Assembly (NCBI RefSeq): GCF_001514305.1
Contig: NZ_KQ949082.1
Coordinates: 17,082-62,565 of the forward strand
Reading direction: 5' to 3'
Length of the DNA stretch: 45,484 nucleotides
From: Streptomyces dysideae
Lineage (GTDB): Bacteria > Actinomycetota > Actinomycetes > Streptomycetales > Streptomycetaceae
Shown here: positions 24,507-31,745 of the stretch, one piece after another
Layout: every line of letters starts with the position of its first letter
Numbering within the stretch: the first letter of the stretch is position 1
Program-made: the position numbers and the translations under genes
The notes under the pieces: generated by a model
Told to the model about the DNA's origin: nothing
What the model saw: only the letters and a program-made list of their open reading frames with translations
The model's database searches: none

Positions 24507-24540
24507 CCTCTACGCCGTCATGACCATGACGGCGTAGAGG
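24507..24540 (+). terminator. Strong terminator between LPMO and DUF3592 genes
   Basis: A perfect 15-bp stem (24507-24521 with 24526-24540, CCTCTACGCCGTCAT) closed by a GACC tetraloop, 41 bp after the LPMO stop codon. It also lies 28 bp upstream of the DUF3592 start. Confidence 0.85.
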
Positions 24541-24568
24541 AGCAGTACCTGACCTCGGGGGAAGCACC

Positions 24569-25084
24569 ATGGACCTGATGTTCTACGCCGTACCCACCCT
24601 GATGATGGCCGGGGTTCTCTACATGGCCTACCGCGTGGTGCACCGCTGGCTCCGGCTGCGGTCCGCCTGGAACAGCGGGCTGACGGCGGAGGGACGCTGT
24701 CTGCGGACGTACACGACGACGAGCGGCGGCAGCAACGACACCCGGGTGCACACCACGCTGCACCACGTCTACGAGTTCACGGCCCGCGACGGCCGTGTCG
24801 TCCGCTTCGAGGACGAGGACGGCCCGGGCACGGTCGTCGAGGGCGACTTCGTCACCGTGTACTACAGGGAGGGCCAGGAGGTCGTGGCCACGGCGCACCG
24901 GCCGAGCCACGGCAAGCAGGCGGCGGCCACCTTCGGCATCCTGGCGTTCCTCGGGGTGATGGTGGTGTTCTGCATCGGCTTCATGGTGACGTACAGCCAG
25001 ATGAGCGGCATCTTCGACGAGGTCGTCGACGGTGGCGACACCTCCGTGGTCGTCGACGACGACGGCTTCCCGATCGAACCCTGA
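24569..25084 (+). CDS. DUF3592-family membrane protein
   Basis: A 171-aa protein; ATG 24569 lies 6 nt after GGGGAAG. One N-terminal span (about 4-22) and a second near 117-140 flank a beta-rich domain with the DUF3592 pattern (HHVYEFTARDGRVVRFED, GDFVTVYYREG). The C-terminal tail is acidic (DEVVDGG... VVDDDGFPIEP). Function of the family is unknown; members are widespread in actinobacteria, often next to wall or secretion genes. A strong hairpin separates it from lpmP, so it likely has its own promoter or relies on read-through. Confidence 0.88.
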   Translation: MDLMFYAVPTLMMAGVLYMAYRVVHRWLRLRSAWNSGLTAEGRCLRTYTTTSGGSNDTRVHTTLHHVYEFTARDGRVVRFEDEDGPGTVVEGDFVTVYYREGQEVVATAHRPSHGKQAAATFGILAFLGVMVVFCIGFMVTYSQMSGIFDEVVDGGDTSVVVDDDGFPIEP

Positions 25085-25104
25085 CCGCCCCGCCCCTCCA
25101 CATC

Positions 25105-25117
25105 TGACGGTACGTCA
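25105..25117. promoter_or_regulatory. TetR-type operator candidate and leaderless promoter
   Basis: TGACG-GTA-CGTCA is a perfect 5-bp inverted repeat with a 3-bp spacer, a common form for Streptomyces TetR operators. TAACGT (25120-25125) directly after it could be the -10 box, placing the transcript start at or next to the ligase ATG (25134), which lacks a Shine-Dalgarno. No tetR gene is adjacent. Confidence 0.5.
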
Positions 25118-25133
25118 ACTAACGTGCGCGCCC

Positions 25134-26789
25134 ATGGAGTCCAGCAGGCGGCGCACGGTCGCGGAACTCGTGGCGGCGCGGTGGGGCGACCACCGCCCGG
25201 GGCTGTGGTTCGAGGGGCGGGCGCTCTCCCAGCACGAGGTCGCGGCGGGCGCCGCCACCCGGGCCGCGCTGCTGGCCGACCTGCTGCCGCCCGGCGCGCA
25301 CATCGGGGTCCTGCTCGACAACACCCCCGAGTACCCGCTGTGGTTGGCGGCGGCGGCCCTCGCCCGCACCGCCGTGGCCGGCATCAACCCCACCCGCCGG
25401 GGTCCCGAACTCGCCCGCGACATCCTGCACACCGAGTGCCGGATCCTGGTCACCGAGCGCACCCACCTCCCGCTCCTCACCGGCCTCGAACTGCCCGGCG
25501 TACGGATGCTGGTGACCGGCACGCCGGAGTACGCCGACCTCCTCGTGCCCTACGCCGACGCCCGCCCGGACGCCTCCGCGGCCACTCCCGGCGACCGTCT
25601 CCTCCTCTACTTCACCTCCGGCTCGACCGGCGCCCCCAAGGCCGCCATCTGCTCGCAGGGGAGGCTGGCGGCGGCCGGGCGCTCACTGGTCGACCAGTTC
25701 GGTGTCCGGGCCGACGACGTGCACTACATCTGCATGCCGATGTTCCACGGCAACGCGGTGATCGCCGACTGGGCGCCCGCGCTGGCCGCCGGGGCGGGGG
25801 TGGCGCTGCGGCGGCGGTTCTCGGCGTCCGGCTTCCTGACGGACGTACGGGAGTACGGGGCGACGTACTTCACGTATGTCGGGCGGGCCGTGCAGTACAT
25901 CCTCGCCACCGAGGCCCGGCCCGACGACCGGGACCACGCACTGCGGCTCGGCTTCGGCACGGAGGCGGGGGCCGTGGACGCCGCCGCCTTCGAACGGCGG
26001 TTCGGGGTGCCGCTGGTCGAGGGGTACGGGTCGTCGGAGGGCGGGGCGGCCGTGCAGTGGTCGCCGGGGACGCCCGCGGGGGCGGTGGGACGGGCCGCGC
26101 CCGGGCTCGTCGTCCTCGATCCGGAGACGCGTGCGGAGTGCCCGCCGGCCGAGTTCGATACGGGCGGGCGGCTGCTGAACGGCGACGAGGCCATAGGGGA
26201 GCTGGTCAACCGCGGGCCGAACCCCTTCGAGGGCTACTGGCGCAACCCGGAGGCCGAGGCCGAGCGGCGCCGCGACGGCGGCTACTGGACCGGCGACCTC
26301 TTCTACCGGGACGCCGACGGCTACCTCTACTTCGCGGGCCGCACCGACGACCGCCTCCGCGTCGACAGCGAGAACCTGGCCGCCGCGATGATCGAGAACA
26401 TCCTCGCCCGGTACGAGGGGGCCGGCGCCGTCGCCGTCTACGCGGTGCCGGACCCGGTCACCGGCGATCAGGTGATGGCGGCGATCGCCGGGTCCTTCGA
26501 GCCGGCGGCCTTCGCGGAGTTCCTGGCCGCCCAGCCCGATCTGGGGACGAAGATGGCGCCCCGGTTCGTGCGCGTCGTGGAGCGGATGCCGGTCACGGCC
26601 ACGAACAAGATCCACCGGGCGCGGCTCAGGAAGGAAGGGGTGCGGTGCGCCGATCCGGTGTGGTGGCGGCCGCCCGGCGAGCAGGCGTACCGGAGGCTGA
26701 CCGGGAAAGAGTCGAAGGGCCTCTCGCTCCCACGAGAGACCCTTCAGAGGTGCGCCGCCAGGGACTCGAACCCCGGACCCGCTGATTAA
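25134..26789 (+). CDS. AMP-forming acyl-CoA synthetase / ligase
   Basis: A 551-aa ANL-superfamily enzyme. Motifs in order: P-loop YFTSGSTGAPKAAI (about residue 162), the FHGNAVIADW gate region, GYGSSEGG, the hinge YWTGDLFYRDADGYLYF, GRTDDRLRVDSENLA and the C-terminal lysine in ATNKIHRARL. It activates a carboxylic acid with ATP and transfers it to CoA; chain length and substrate are unknown. ATG 25134 has no Shine-Dalgarno, suggesting leaderless translation. No in-frame stop occurs after the conserved end (near 26700), so the frame runs through the tRNA terminator and stops at 26789, inside the antisense strand of tRNA-Lys. The last ~30 residues are therefore probably not functional. Confidence 0.88.
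   Translation: MESSRRRTVAELVAARWGDHRPGLWFEGRALSQHEVAAGAATRAALLADLLPPGAHIGVLLDNTPEYPLWLAAAALARTAVAGINPTRRGPELARDILHTECRILVTERTHLPLLTGLELPGVRMLVTGTPEYADLLVPYADARPDASAATPGDRLLLYFTSGSTGAPKAAICSQGRLAAAGRSLVDQFGVRADDVHYICMPMFHGNAVIADWAPALAAGAGVALRRRFSASGFLTDVREYGATYFTYVGRAVQYILATEARPDDRDHALRLGFGTEAGAVDAAAFERRFGVPLVEGYGSSEGGAAVQWSPGTPAGAVGRAAPGLVVLDPETRAECPPAEFDTGGRLLNGDEAIGELVNRGPNPFEGYWRNPEAEAERRRDGGYWTGDLFYRDADGYLYFAGRTDDRLRVDSENLAAAMIENILARYEGAGAVAVYAVPDPVTGDQVMAAIAGSFEPAAFAEFLAAQPDLGTKMAPRFVRVVERMPVTATNKIHRARLRKEGVRCADPVWWRPPGEQAYRRLTGKESKGLSLPRETLQRCAARDSNPGPAD
26714..26745 (-). terminator. Terminator of tRNA-Lys (second copy)
   Basis: GAAGGG-C-CTCTCG pairs with CGAGAG-A-CCCTTC around a 6-nt loop, with one mismatch. 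It lies 5 bp beyond the tRNA 3' end on the minus strand and within the read-through tail of the ligase on the plus strand. Confidence 0.8.
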
Positions 26790-26824
26790 GAGTCAGCTGC
26801 TCTAACCAACTGAGCTAGCGGCGC
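26751..26824 (-). tRNA. tRNA-Lys (anticodon CTT), second copy
   Basis: Identical over all 74 nt to the copy at 20914-20987, with anticodon loop ACTCTTAA. The 3' end of the convergent ligase frame overlaps 39 nt of it on the opposite strand. Confidence 0.97.
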
Positions 26825-26902
26825 ATGACTCCCGCCGTCCGCTTTTGACGGTCGGCGACGGAGAAAATACTACCTGGTCCACAGGGGTGCTTCCGACCAA
26901 CC

Positions 26903-27661
26903 TCAGATGGCCAGGGAGAGCAGCACGGGGGCGGCGTTCCGGTTCAGGGCGTCGGCCGCCTGGCGGAGCCGATGCGCGTGCTCGACCGGGAGTGACAGGG
27001 CCAGACAGCCCACCGCGGACCCGGCCGTGATCGGGACGGCCGCGCACACCGTGCCCACCGCGTACTCCTGGAGGTCCAGGACCGGCACCGTCGGCGGCTG
27101 GGACTCCAGACGGGAGAGCAGGAGCTTGTCGCTGGTGATGGTGCGCGAGGTGAGGCGGGCCATCTTGTGGCGGGAGAGGTGGTCGCGGCGGCCGTTGTGG
27201 TCGAGCTGGGTGAGCAGGCTCTTGCCGACGGCGGTGGCGTGGGCGGAGTAGCGGAAGTCGACCCATTCGTTGACCGCGGGTGTGGTGGGACTGTCGGCGT
27301 ACTGCGTGACCCTGACCTCTCCGTCGACGTAGCGGCTGATGTAGACGGCGGCACCGACGGAGTCGCGCAGTTGGTCGAGAGTGCGCTGGAGCTTCTCGTG
27401 CAGGGCCTCGTCGCGGTCGTGGGTGGAGGCGAGGCGGGTGAGTGCGTCGCCGGTGACGTAGGAGCCGTCGGCGACCTGCTCGACGTAGCCCTCACGGCGC
27501 AGCATCCGCAGGAGCGTGGTCAGGCGCTCCGGGCCGATGCGGGTGTGGTGGGCGAGCTGGTCGTCGGTGACTCCGGTGGTGTGCCGTGCCACGATCTCCA
27601 GGACGCGCAGTGCGTCCTGGGCCGAGTGGTACGGCGCGGTCGGCTCGTGCTTCAGCGCCAC
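26903..27661 (-). CDS. IclR-family transcriptional regulator
   Basis: A 252-aa regulator starting at GTG 27661, 6 nt after the strong site AGGGGGA. The winged HTH (about 8-75: HSAQDALRVLEIVARHTTGV, LTTLLRMLRREGYVEQ) is followed by the IclR effector domain (85-245), with SAHATAVGKSLLTQL and GTVCAAVPI. The family controls catabolic operons and binds small organic acids. It lies downstream of, and on the same strand as, the ehuBCDA transporter, separated by a large terminator. It is the only regulator next to that cluster, so it is a good candidate to control the transporter and the catabolic genes. Confidence 0.9.
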   Translation of the reverse strand: MALKHEPTAPYHSAQDALRVLEIVARHTTGVTDDQLAHHTRIGPERLTTLLRMLRREGYVEQVADGSYVTGDALTRLASTHDRDEALHEKLQRTLDQLRDSVGAAVYISRYVDGEVRVTQYADSPTTPAVNEWVDFRYSAHATAVGKSLLTQLDHNGRRDHLSRHKMARLTSRTITSDKLLLSRLESQPPTVPVLDLQEYAVGTVCAAVPITAGSAVGCLALSLPVEHAHRLRQAADALNRNAAPVLLSLAI

Positions 27662-27820
27662 GGTGTTCCCCCTGCGCTTGTTGGGCCGTGTTCCGGACAG
27701 CCAGGCTCCTTTCACGATAGCTGTCAACCGATGCCGTCGTAGGGGCTGTTGCCGAGATTTCATGGCCGGTATTCGGTTCCCGCACCTGCTGTGAGCAGGG
27801 GATTATTCGATCGGCATGTG

Positions 27821-27879
27821 CCAACGGCCGGGTGTCGGACACCGGACGCGATGTCCGGCACCCAAGACCCGGCCGTTGG
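27821..27879 (-). terminator. Terminator after the ehu transporter operon
   Basis: A 13-bp perfect outer stem (CCAACGGCCGGGT / ACCCGGCCGTTGG) encloses an inner stem around GGACGCGATGTCC. It starts 9 bp beyond the ehuA stop codon. Confidence 0.85.
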
Positions 27880-27887
27880 TCAGGACC

Positions 27888-28712
27888 CTACAGAACCGCG
27901 CTCAGGAATTCCCGCGTCCGTTCATGGTCGGGGTCGCCGAACAGCTTCTCCGGCGGACCGGACTCGATGACCCGGCCCGAGTCGAACATCAGTACCTGGT
28001 CGGAGATGTCCCGGGCGAAGTTCATCTCGTGGGTCACGCAGAGCATCGTGATGTCGGTGGTGCGCGCGATCTCCCGGAGCAGGTCGAGCACCCCGGCCAC
28101 CAGTTCGGGGTCCAGGGCCGAGGTCACCTCGTCGAGCAGCAGGATCTCCGGCCGCATGGCGAGGGCCCGTGCGATGGCCACCCGCTGCTGCTGACCGCCG
28201 GACAGCTGGGTGGGATGCGCGGTGATCTTCTCGCGCAGGCCCACCATGTCGAGCAGCTCCTCGGCGCGTTCCTCGGCCTCGGCGCGGTCCATGCCGAGAA
28301 CGTTGACCGGCGACTCGGTGATGTTCTGCAGCACGTTCATGTTCGGGAACAGGTTGAACTGCTGGAAGACCATCCCGATCTTCTTGCGGATCTCGCGCTG
28401 GTACTTCTCACTGGCCGGCTTGAGGGAGCCGCCCGGGCCGGCCATGTGGGACAGCGGCTTCCCGGACACCATGATCAGGCCGCCGCTGATCCGCTCCAGG
28501 GTCATCAGCAGCCGCAGGATGGTGGTCTTGCCGGAGCCGCTCGGCCCGATCAGAGTGACGTGCTGGCCGCGCTCGACCGTGAAGTCCAGGTGGTCGAGCA
28601 CGACGTGGTCGCCGTAGCGCTTGACCACCTGGTCGAACACGACCAAGTGGCCCGCCGCCGTCTCCGGCGCGCGGTCCTCGGGGTTCGTCTTCTGCAAAGG
28701 GTCAGTGGCCAA
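27888..28712 (-). CDS. ehuA: Ectoine/polar amino-acid-type ABC transporter ATPase (EhuA-like)
   Basis: A 274-aa ATPase with Walker A IGPSGSGKTT, Q-loop VFQQFNLFP, signature LSGGQQQR, Walker B EILLLDEV and H-loop CVTHEMNFA. An N-terminal extension of ~20 residues precedes HLVVFDQVVKRYGDHVV. Start TTG 28712 overlaps the ehuD stop by 11 nt and follows GGAG inside ehuD, which supports coupled translation; no ATG is better placed. It belongs to the polar amino acid uptake (PAAT) family and most resembles EhuA, the ectoine/hydroxyectoine importer ATPase. The insertion KPLSHMAGPGGSLKPASEK in the first subdomain is characteristic of Ehu-type ATPases as I recall them. Confidence 0.88.
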   Translation of the reverse strand: MATDPLQKTNPEDRAPETAAGHLVVFDQVVKRYGDHVVLDHLDFTVERGQHVTLIGPSGSGKTTILRLLMTLERISGGLIMVSGKPLSHMAGPGGSLKPASEKYQREIRKKIGMVFQQFNLFPNMNVLQNITESPVNVLGMDRAEAEERAEELLDMVGLREKITAHPTQLSGGQQQRVAIARALAMRPEILLLDEVTSALDPELVAGVLDLLREIARTTDITMLCVTHEMNFARDISDQVLMFDSGRVIESGPPEKLFGDPDHERTREFLSAVL

Positions 28713-29346
28713 GGCGCTTCTCCAGCTTTCTCATCAGAAGCGAGGTCGGATAACTGGCCGCCAGGAAGATCAGCCCGGCGAGGGTGAACACCTCGGCGTA
28801 CACGAAGTGCTCCGAGCCGTACTCCTGGGCCTCGAAGACCATCTCCGAGACCGTGATCACGGCCAGGAACGGGGTCTCCTTGAACATGGCGATGCCGTAG
28901 TTGCCGAGCGCGGGCAGCACATTGCGCACGGCCTGCGGCAGGATCACCGCCTGCCAGGTGCGGCGCGGCGACATCGACAGCGCCCGGCAGGCCTCCCACT
29001 GGCCCTTCGGTACGGCGTCGATGCCCGCCCGGTACACCTCGGACAGGTACGAGGCGTAGTGGATGCCGAGCACCGCGATGCCGATCGTCAGCGGCTCGAA
29101 CGAGTTGAAGATCGTGTAGGCGCCGACCAGCTGGACGAGCAGCGGGGTGGACCGCACGAACTCCGTGAGCGCCCGCACCGGAATCGTCACCAGCCGGGTC
29201 GGCGCCCGTCCGGCCATGGCGACGACCAGGCCCAGCACGGCGGCGACCAGCGTGCCCAGGACGGTGGCCAGGAGGGTGGTCTTGAACCCCTCCATCAGCA
29301 GCGGGAACGCCTCCCGGACGGCGTCCCAGTCCCATTGGTAGTTCAT
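28702..29346 (-). CDS. ehuD: ABC transporter permease (EhuD-like)
   Basis: A 214-aa HisM-type permease with about five spans. The EAA cytoplasmic loop is DAVPKGQWEACRALSMSPRR, and the N-terminal hallmark is LLMEGFKTTLLATVLGTL. ATG 29346 overlaps the ehuC stop by 4 nt (ATGA). It forms the second half of a heterodimeric channel with EhuC, driven by EhuA. Specificity for ectoine comes from the binding protein and is not visible here. Confidence 0.87.
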   Translation of the reverse strand: MNYQWDWDAVREAFPLLMEGFKTTLLATVLGTLVAAVLGLVVAMAGRAPTRLVTIPVRALTEFVRSTPLLVQLVGAYTIFNSFEPLTIGIAVLGIHYASYLSEVYRAGIDAVPKGQWEACRALSMSPRRTWQAVILPQAVRNVLPALGNYGIAMFKETPFLAVITVSEMVFEAQEYGSEHFVYAEVFTLAGLIFLAASYPTSLLMRKLEKRLGH

Positions 29347-30095
29347 CCGCCACCTCCCGTGGCCTGCGCGACCTCGGCCTTCTCCGCCGACTCGGCGCTG
29401 CGCGAGCGCAGCAGGCTGCGGGCGCTCGTGTGCTGGCCGAGCCGGGTCTTGGCGTGCCGCTCCAGCAGGTTCATCAGCAGGGTCAGCGCGTAGGCGAGGA
29501 TGAAGTACATGACCAGCAGGGTCAGATAGGCCCAGGTCGTCTCGCCGGTGCGGTCACGCATCTGCTGGATGACCGTCGTCAGATCGGCCGCGGTGATCAG
29601 CCACAGCAGCGGGGTCGCCTTGAGCAGCTGGATCAGCAGGTTGGTGAACGGCGGGATCATCTGCACCCACGCCTGCGGCAGGATCACCCTGCGCATACGC
29701 TGCGCGGGCGTCATGTTCAGCGCGACGGCCGCCTCCCACTGCCCCTTCGGTACGGCGTTCAGCGCGCCGCGCACCACTTCGGAGCCGTACGCGCCGTAGT
29801 TCATGCCGAACGCCACCACACCGCAGAACAGCGGGGTGAGCTCGTAGCTGAACAGCAGTGGGAACGCGTAGTACAGCCAGAAGAGCTGGACGTACAGCGA
29901 GGTGCCGCGGAAGAACTCCACGATGACCCGTGACACCCCCCGCACGAGCACATGCCTGCTGTTCGCCATGAAGCCGAAGGCGAAGGAGAGGGCGAGAGCG
30001 ACGATCGCTCCGAGGACCGTGGCCTCGATCGTCACCCACAGCCCCGACCACACATTCGGCAGGTGGTCGAAGAAATACGAGTAGAAATCACCCAT
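29343..30095 (-). CDS. ehuC: ABC transporter permease (EhuC-like)
   Basis: A 250-aa PAAT permease with about five spans. VWSGLWVTIEATVLGAIVAL opens the permease domain, and LNAVPKGQWEAAVALNMTPA is the EAA loop. The C-terminal ~35 residues form a charged cytoplasmic tail (RSLLRSRSAESAEKAEVAQA) longer than usual in the family. ATG 30095 lies 16 bp after the ehuB stop, and 4-nt overlap coupling joins it to ehuD. Pairs with EhuD. Confidence 0.87.
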   Translation of the reverse strand: MGDFYSYFFDHLPNVWSGLWVTIEATVLGAIVALALSFAFGFMANSRHVLVRGVSRVIVEFFRGTSLYVQLFWLYYAFPLLFSYELTPLFCGVVAFGMNYGAYGSEVVRGALNAVPKGQWEAAVALNMTPAQRMRRVILPQAWVQMIPPFTNLLIQLLKATPLLWLITAADLTTVIQQMRDRTGETTWAYLTLLVMYFILAYALTLLMNLLERHAKTRLGQHTSARSLLRSRSAESAEKAEVAQATGGGG

Positions 30096-30111
30096 GGGGT
30101 CGAGGCCCCCG

Positions 30112-31014
30112 TCAGGCCTTGCACAGGTCGGCGGTCTTCAGATCCGCCGGCGGGATCGTCTCCTTGCCGAAGCCGTACTCGCCGATGAGCTGCACATAGC
30201 GCTCGTCGTCCGAGGTGATCTTCTTCAGCTGCGTGTTGAAGGCGTCCCGCAGTTCCTCCTGGCCCTTGCGGAAGACGGCACCGCCGGGGCTGTACTGCTT
30301 CACGCCGTCGATCTCCGGGACGAACGCCTCGGTGACCTCCAGGCCGCTGTTGTTCTTGGCGAGCCAGTTCAGCGAGATGCTGGTTAGCAGGAACGCGTCG
30401 ATCCGGCCGCTCTTGACGGCGTCCGCGCCGTCCTGCGGCTTCTGCAGCGTCTTGATGTCACCCTCGGAGATGCCCGCGGCGGTGGCGTAGCTCTTCTCGA
30501 CGGCCCCCGACATCACACCGATGGTGACCCCGGCGTCCTTCGCCGACGCCAGGTCGGTCAGGTTCTTCGGGTTGCCCTTCTTCACCATCATCGCGGTGGG
30601 CGAGATGAACTCCGGTTCGGAGAACAGCGCCTTCTCGCAGCGGTCCGGGATGATGGCCATACCGGCGCTGATCACGTCGTACTTGCCCGCCTGGAGGCCG
30701 GGGATCAGACCGTTCCACTCGGAGAAGGTCGGACGCAGCTCGTCGACACCCAGCGCCTTGAAGATCTCCCGGTGCAGCGTGGGCGCCTCGCCCTTGAGCT
30801 GACCGTCCTCCTCGTAGCCGTAGGGAGCCTCGTTGGCGTAGGCCACCTTCACATAGCCCTGCTCCTTGAGCTGGTCCAGCTTCGACCCCGCGCTGTCGCT
30901 GCCGTTGTCCGTCTTGCTGCAGGCGGCGAGGAGACCGGGGACGGTGAGCAGGCCGCCGACAGTCGCCGTTCTGGTGAGGAAACCGCGACGGGACAGGTTT
31001 GGGAACTCGGACAT
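30112..31014 (-). CDS. ehuB: Substrate-binding lipoprotein of the ABC transporter (EhuB-like)
   Basis: A 300-aa lipoprotein starting at ATG 31014 with GGAGG 6 nt upstream. The Tat-type signal SRRGFLTRTATVGG ends in a lipobox (LLAAC, Cys near residue 32). The mature type 3 periplasmic-binding fold shows VKVAYANEAPYGYEEDG, GLIPGLQAGKYDVISAGMA, SEPEFISPTAMMVKKG and SGRIDAFLLTSISLNWL. This pattern matches EhuB ectoine-binding proteins. The gene is first in the operon ehuB-C-D-A, divergent from a DUF3830 gene. Actual ligand could be a related compatible solute or cyclic amino acid, since the ectoine-degrading enzymes are not nearby. Confidence 0.88.
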   Translation of the reverse strand: MSEFPNLSRRGFLTRTATVGGLLTVPGLLAACSKTDNGSDSAGSKLDQLKEQGYVKVAYANEAPYGYEEDGQLKGEAPTLHREIFKALGVDELRPTFSEWNGLIPGLQAGKYDVISAGMAIIPDRCEKALFSEPEFISPTAMMVKKGNPKNLTDLASAKDAGVTIGVMSGAVEKSYATAAGISEGDIKTLQKPQDGADAVKSGRIDAFLLTSISLNWLAKNNSGLEVTEAFVPEIDGVKQYSPGGAVFRKGQEELRDAFNTQLKKITSDDERYVQLIGEYGFGKETIPPADLKTADLCKA

Positions 31015-31206
31015 GGACAACCTCCAGAGAGCCTTGCCAGGACTTGCCGTACGAAGACCAGTGGAGGCACCTGCCCGATCCCCGGACGCTATGCGAACAG
31101 ACCTGGGGATGTAATCCAACGGTGACTGGAACGATATCTTTCTGTTTTGCCTTTCGAATGAATGTACGAAGGCATGACCCGGGCTGTCGCAGGGGAAGGG
31201 CCTTGC
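31015..31206. promoter_or_regulatory. Divergent promoter region, ehuB / DUF3830
   Basis: 192 bp between two divergent starts with the only clearly AT-rich patch of the neighbourhood (about 31110-31165, GATATCTTTCTGTTTTGCC). An inverted repeat GCCTTTCG (31149-31156) and CGAAGGC (31167-31173) lies there and could be the site for the IclR regulator. Exact -10 and -35 boxes cannot be assigned by eye. Confidence 0.5.
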
Positions 31207-31704
31207 ATGGCCGATCGCTATCTGGAGGTCTCCCTCGTCAAGCGGGGAGTCCGCTGCACCGCAAAGCTCCTCGACGACCGGGCCCCGGTGACCTGCCGGG
31301 CTGTCTGGGACGCCCTCCCGCTGAGCAGTGACGTCTACCACGCGAAGTACGCCCGCAATGAGATCTACGCCCTCTTCCCGCCGTTCGCGGAATCCGAACC
31401 ACCGCTGGAGAACCCGACGGTCACGCCCATCCCGGGAGACCTCTGCTACTTCTCCTTCGCGGGCGCCGAGCTGGGCACGAAGGCGTACGGCTACGACCGT
31501 GAGGTCCGCGCCGGTACGACCCTCGTCGACCTGGCCCTGTTCTACGAGCGCAACAACCTCCTCCTCAACGGTGACGTGGGCTGGGTGCCCGGCATCGTCT
31601 GGGGCCAGATCGTGGACGGGCTGCCGGAGATGGCCGAGGCGTGCAACGACCTGTGGCGGACGGGGGCGGCGGAGGAGACGCTCAGTTTCCGCCGGAAGTC
31701 CTAG
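31207..31704 (+). CDS. DUF3830 family protein
   Basis: A 165-aa soluble protein; ATG 31207 follows AGGGGAAGGG. Family hallmarks: RYLEVSLVKRGVRCTAKLLD at the start, APVTCRAVWDALPLS, HAKYARNEIYALFPPFA, and a C-terminal part with GDLCYFSFAG. DUF3830 has a predicted cyclophilin-like fold; it often sits next to amidases, racemases and transporters in catabolic clusters, but no reaction is established. It is divergent from ehuB and convergent with the amidase, and its stop codon lies in the first unit of a 13-bp tandem repeat. A substrate-binding or enzyme accessory role is inference. Confidence 0.85.
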   Translation: MADRYLEVSLVKRGVRCTAKLLDDRAPVTCRAVWDALPLSSDVYHAKYARNEIYALFPPFAESEPPLENPTVTPIPGDLCYFSFAGAELGTKAYGYDREVRAGTTLVDLALFYERNNLLLNGDVGWVPGIVWGQIVDGLPEMAEACNDLWRTGAAEETLSFRRKS

Positions 31705-31745
31705 AAGGAAGTCCTAGAAGGAAGTCCTAGAAGGAAGTCCTAGGG
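31694..31745. repeat. 13-bp tandem repeat at convergent gene ends
   Basis: Four head-to-tail units of GGAAGTCCTAGAA (31694-31745; the last ends GGG instead of GAA). The first unit supplies the DUF3830 stop codon TAG, and the last contains the amidase stop. CTAG, rare in Streptomyces DNA, occurs four times. Confidence 0.95.
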
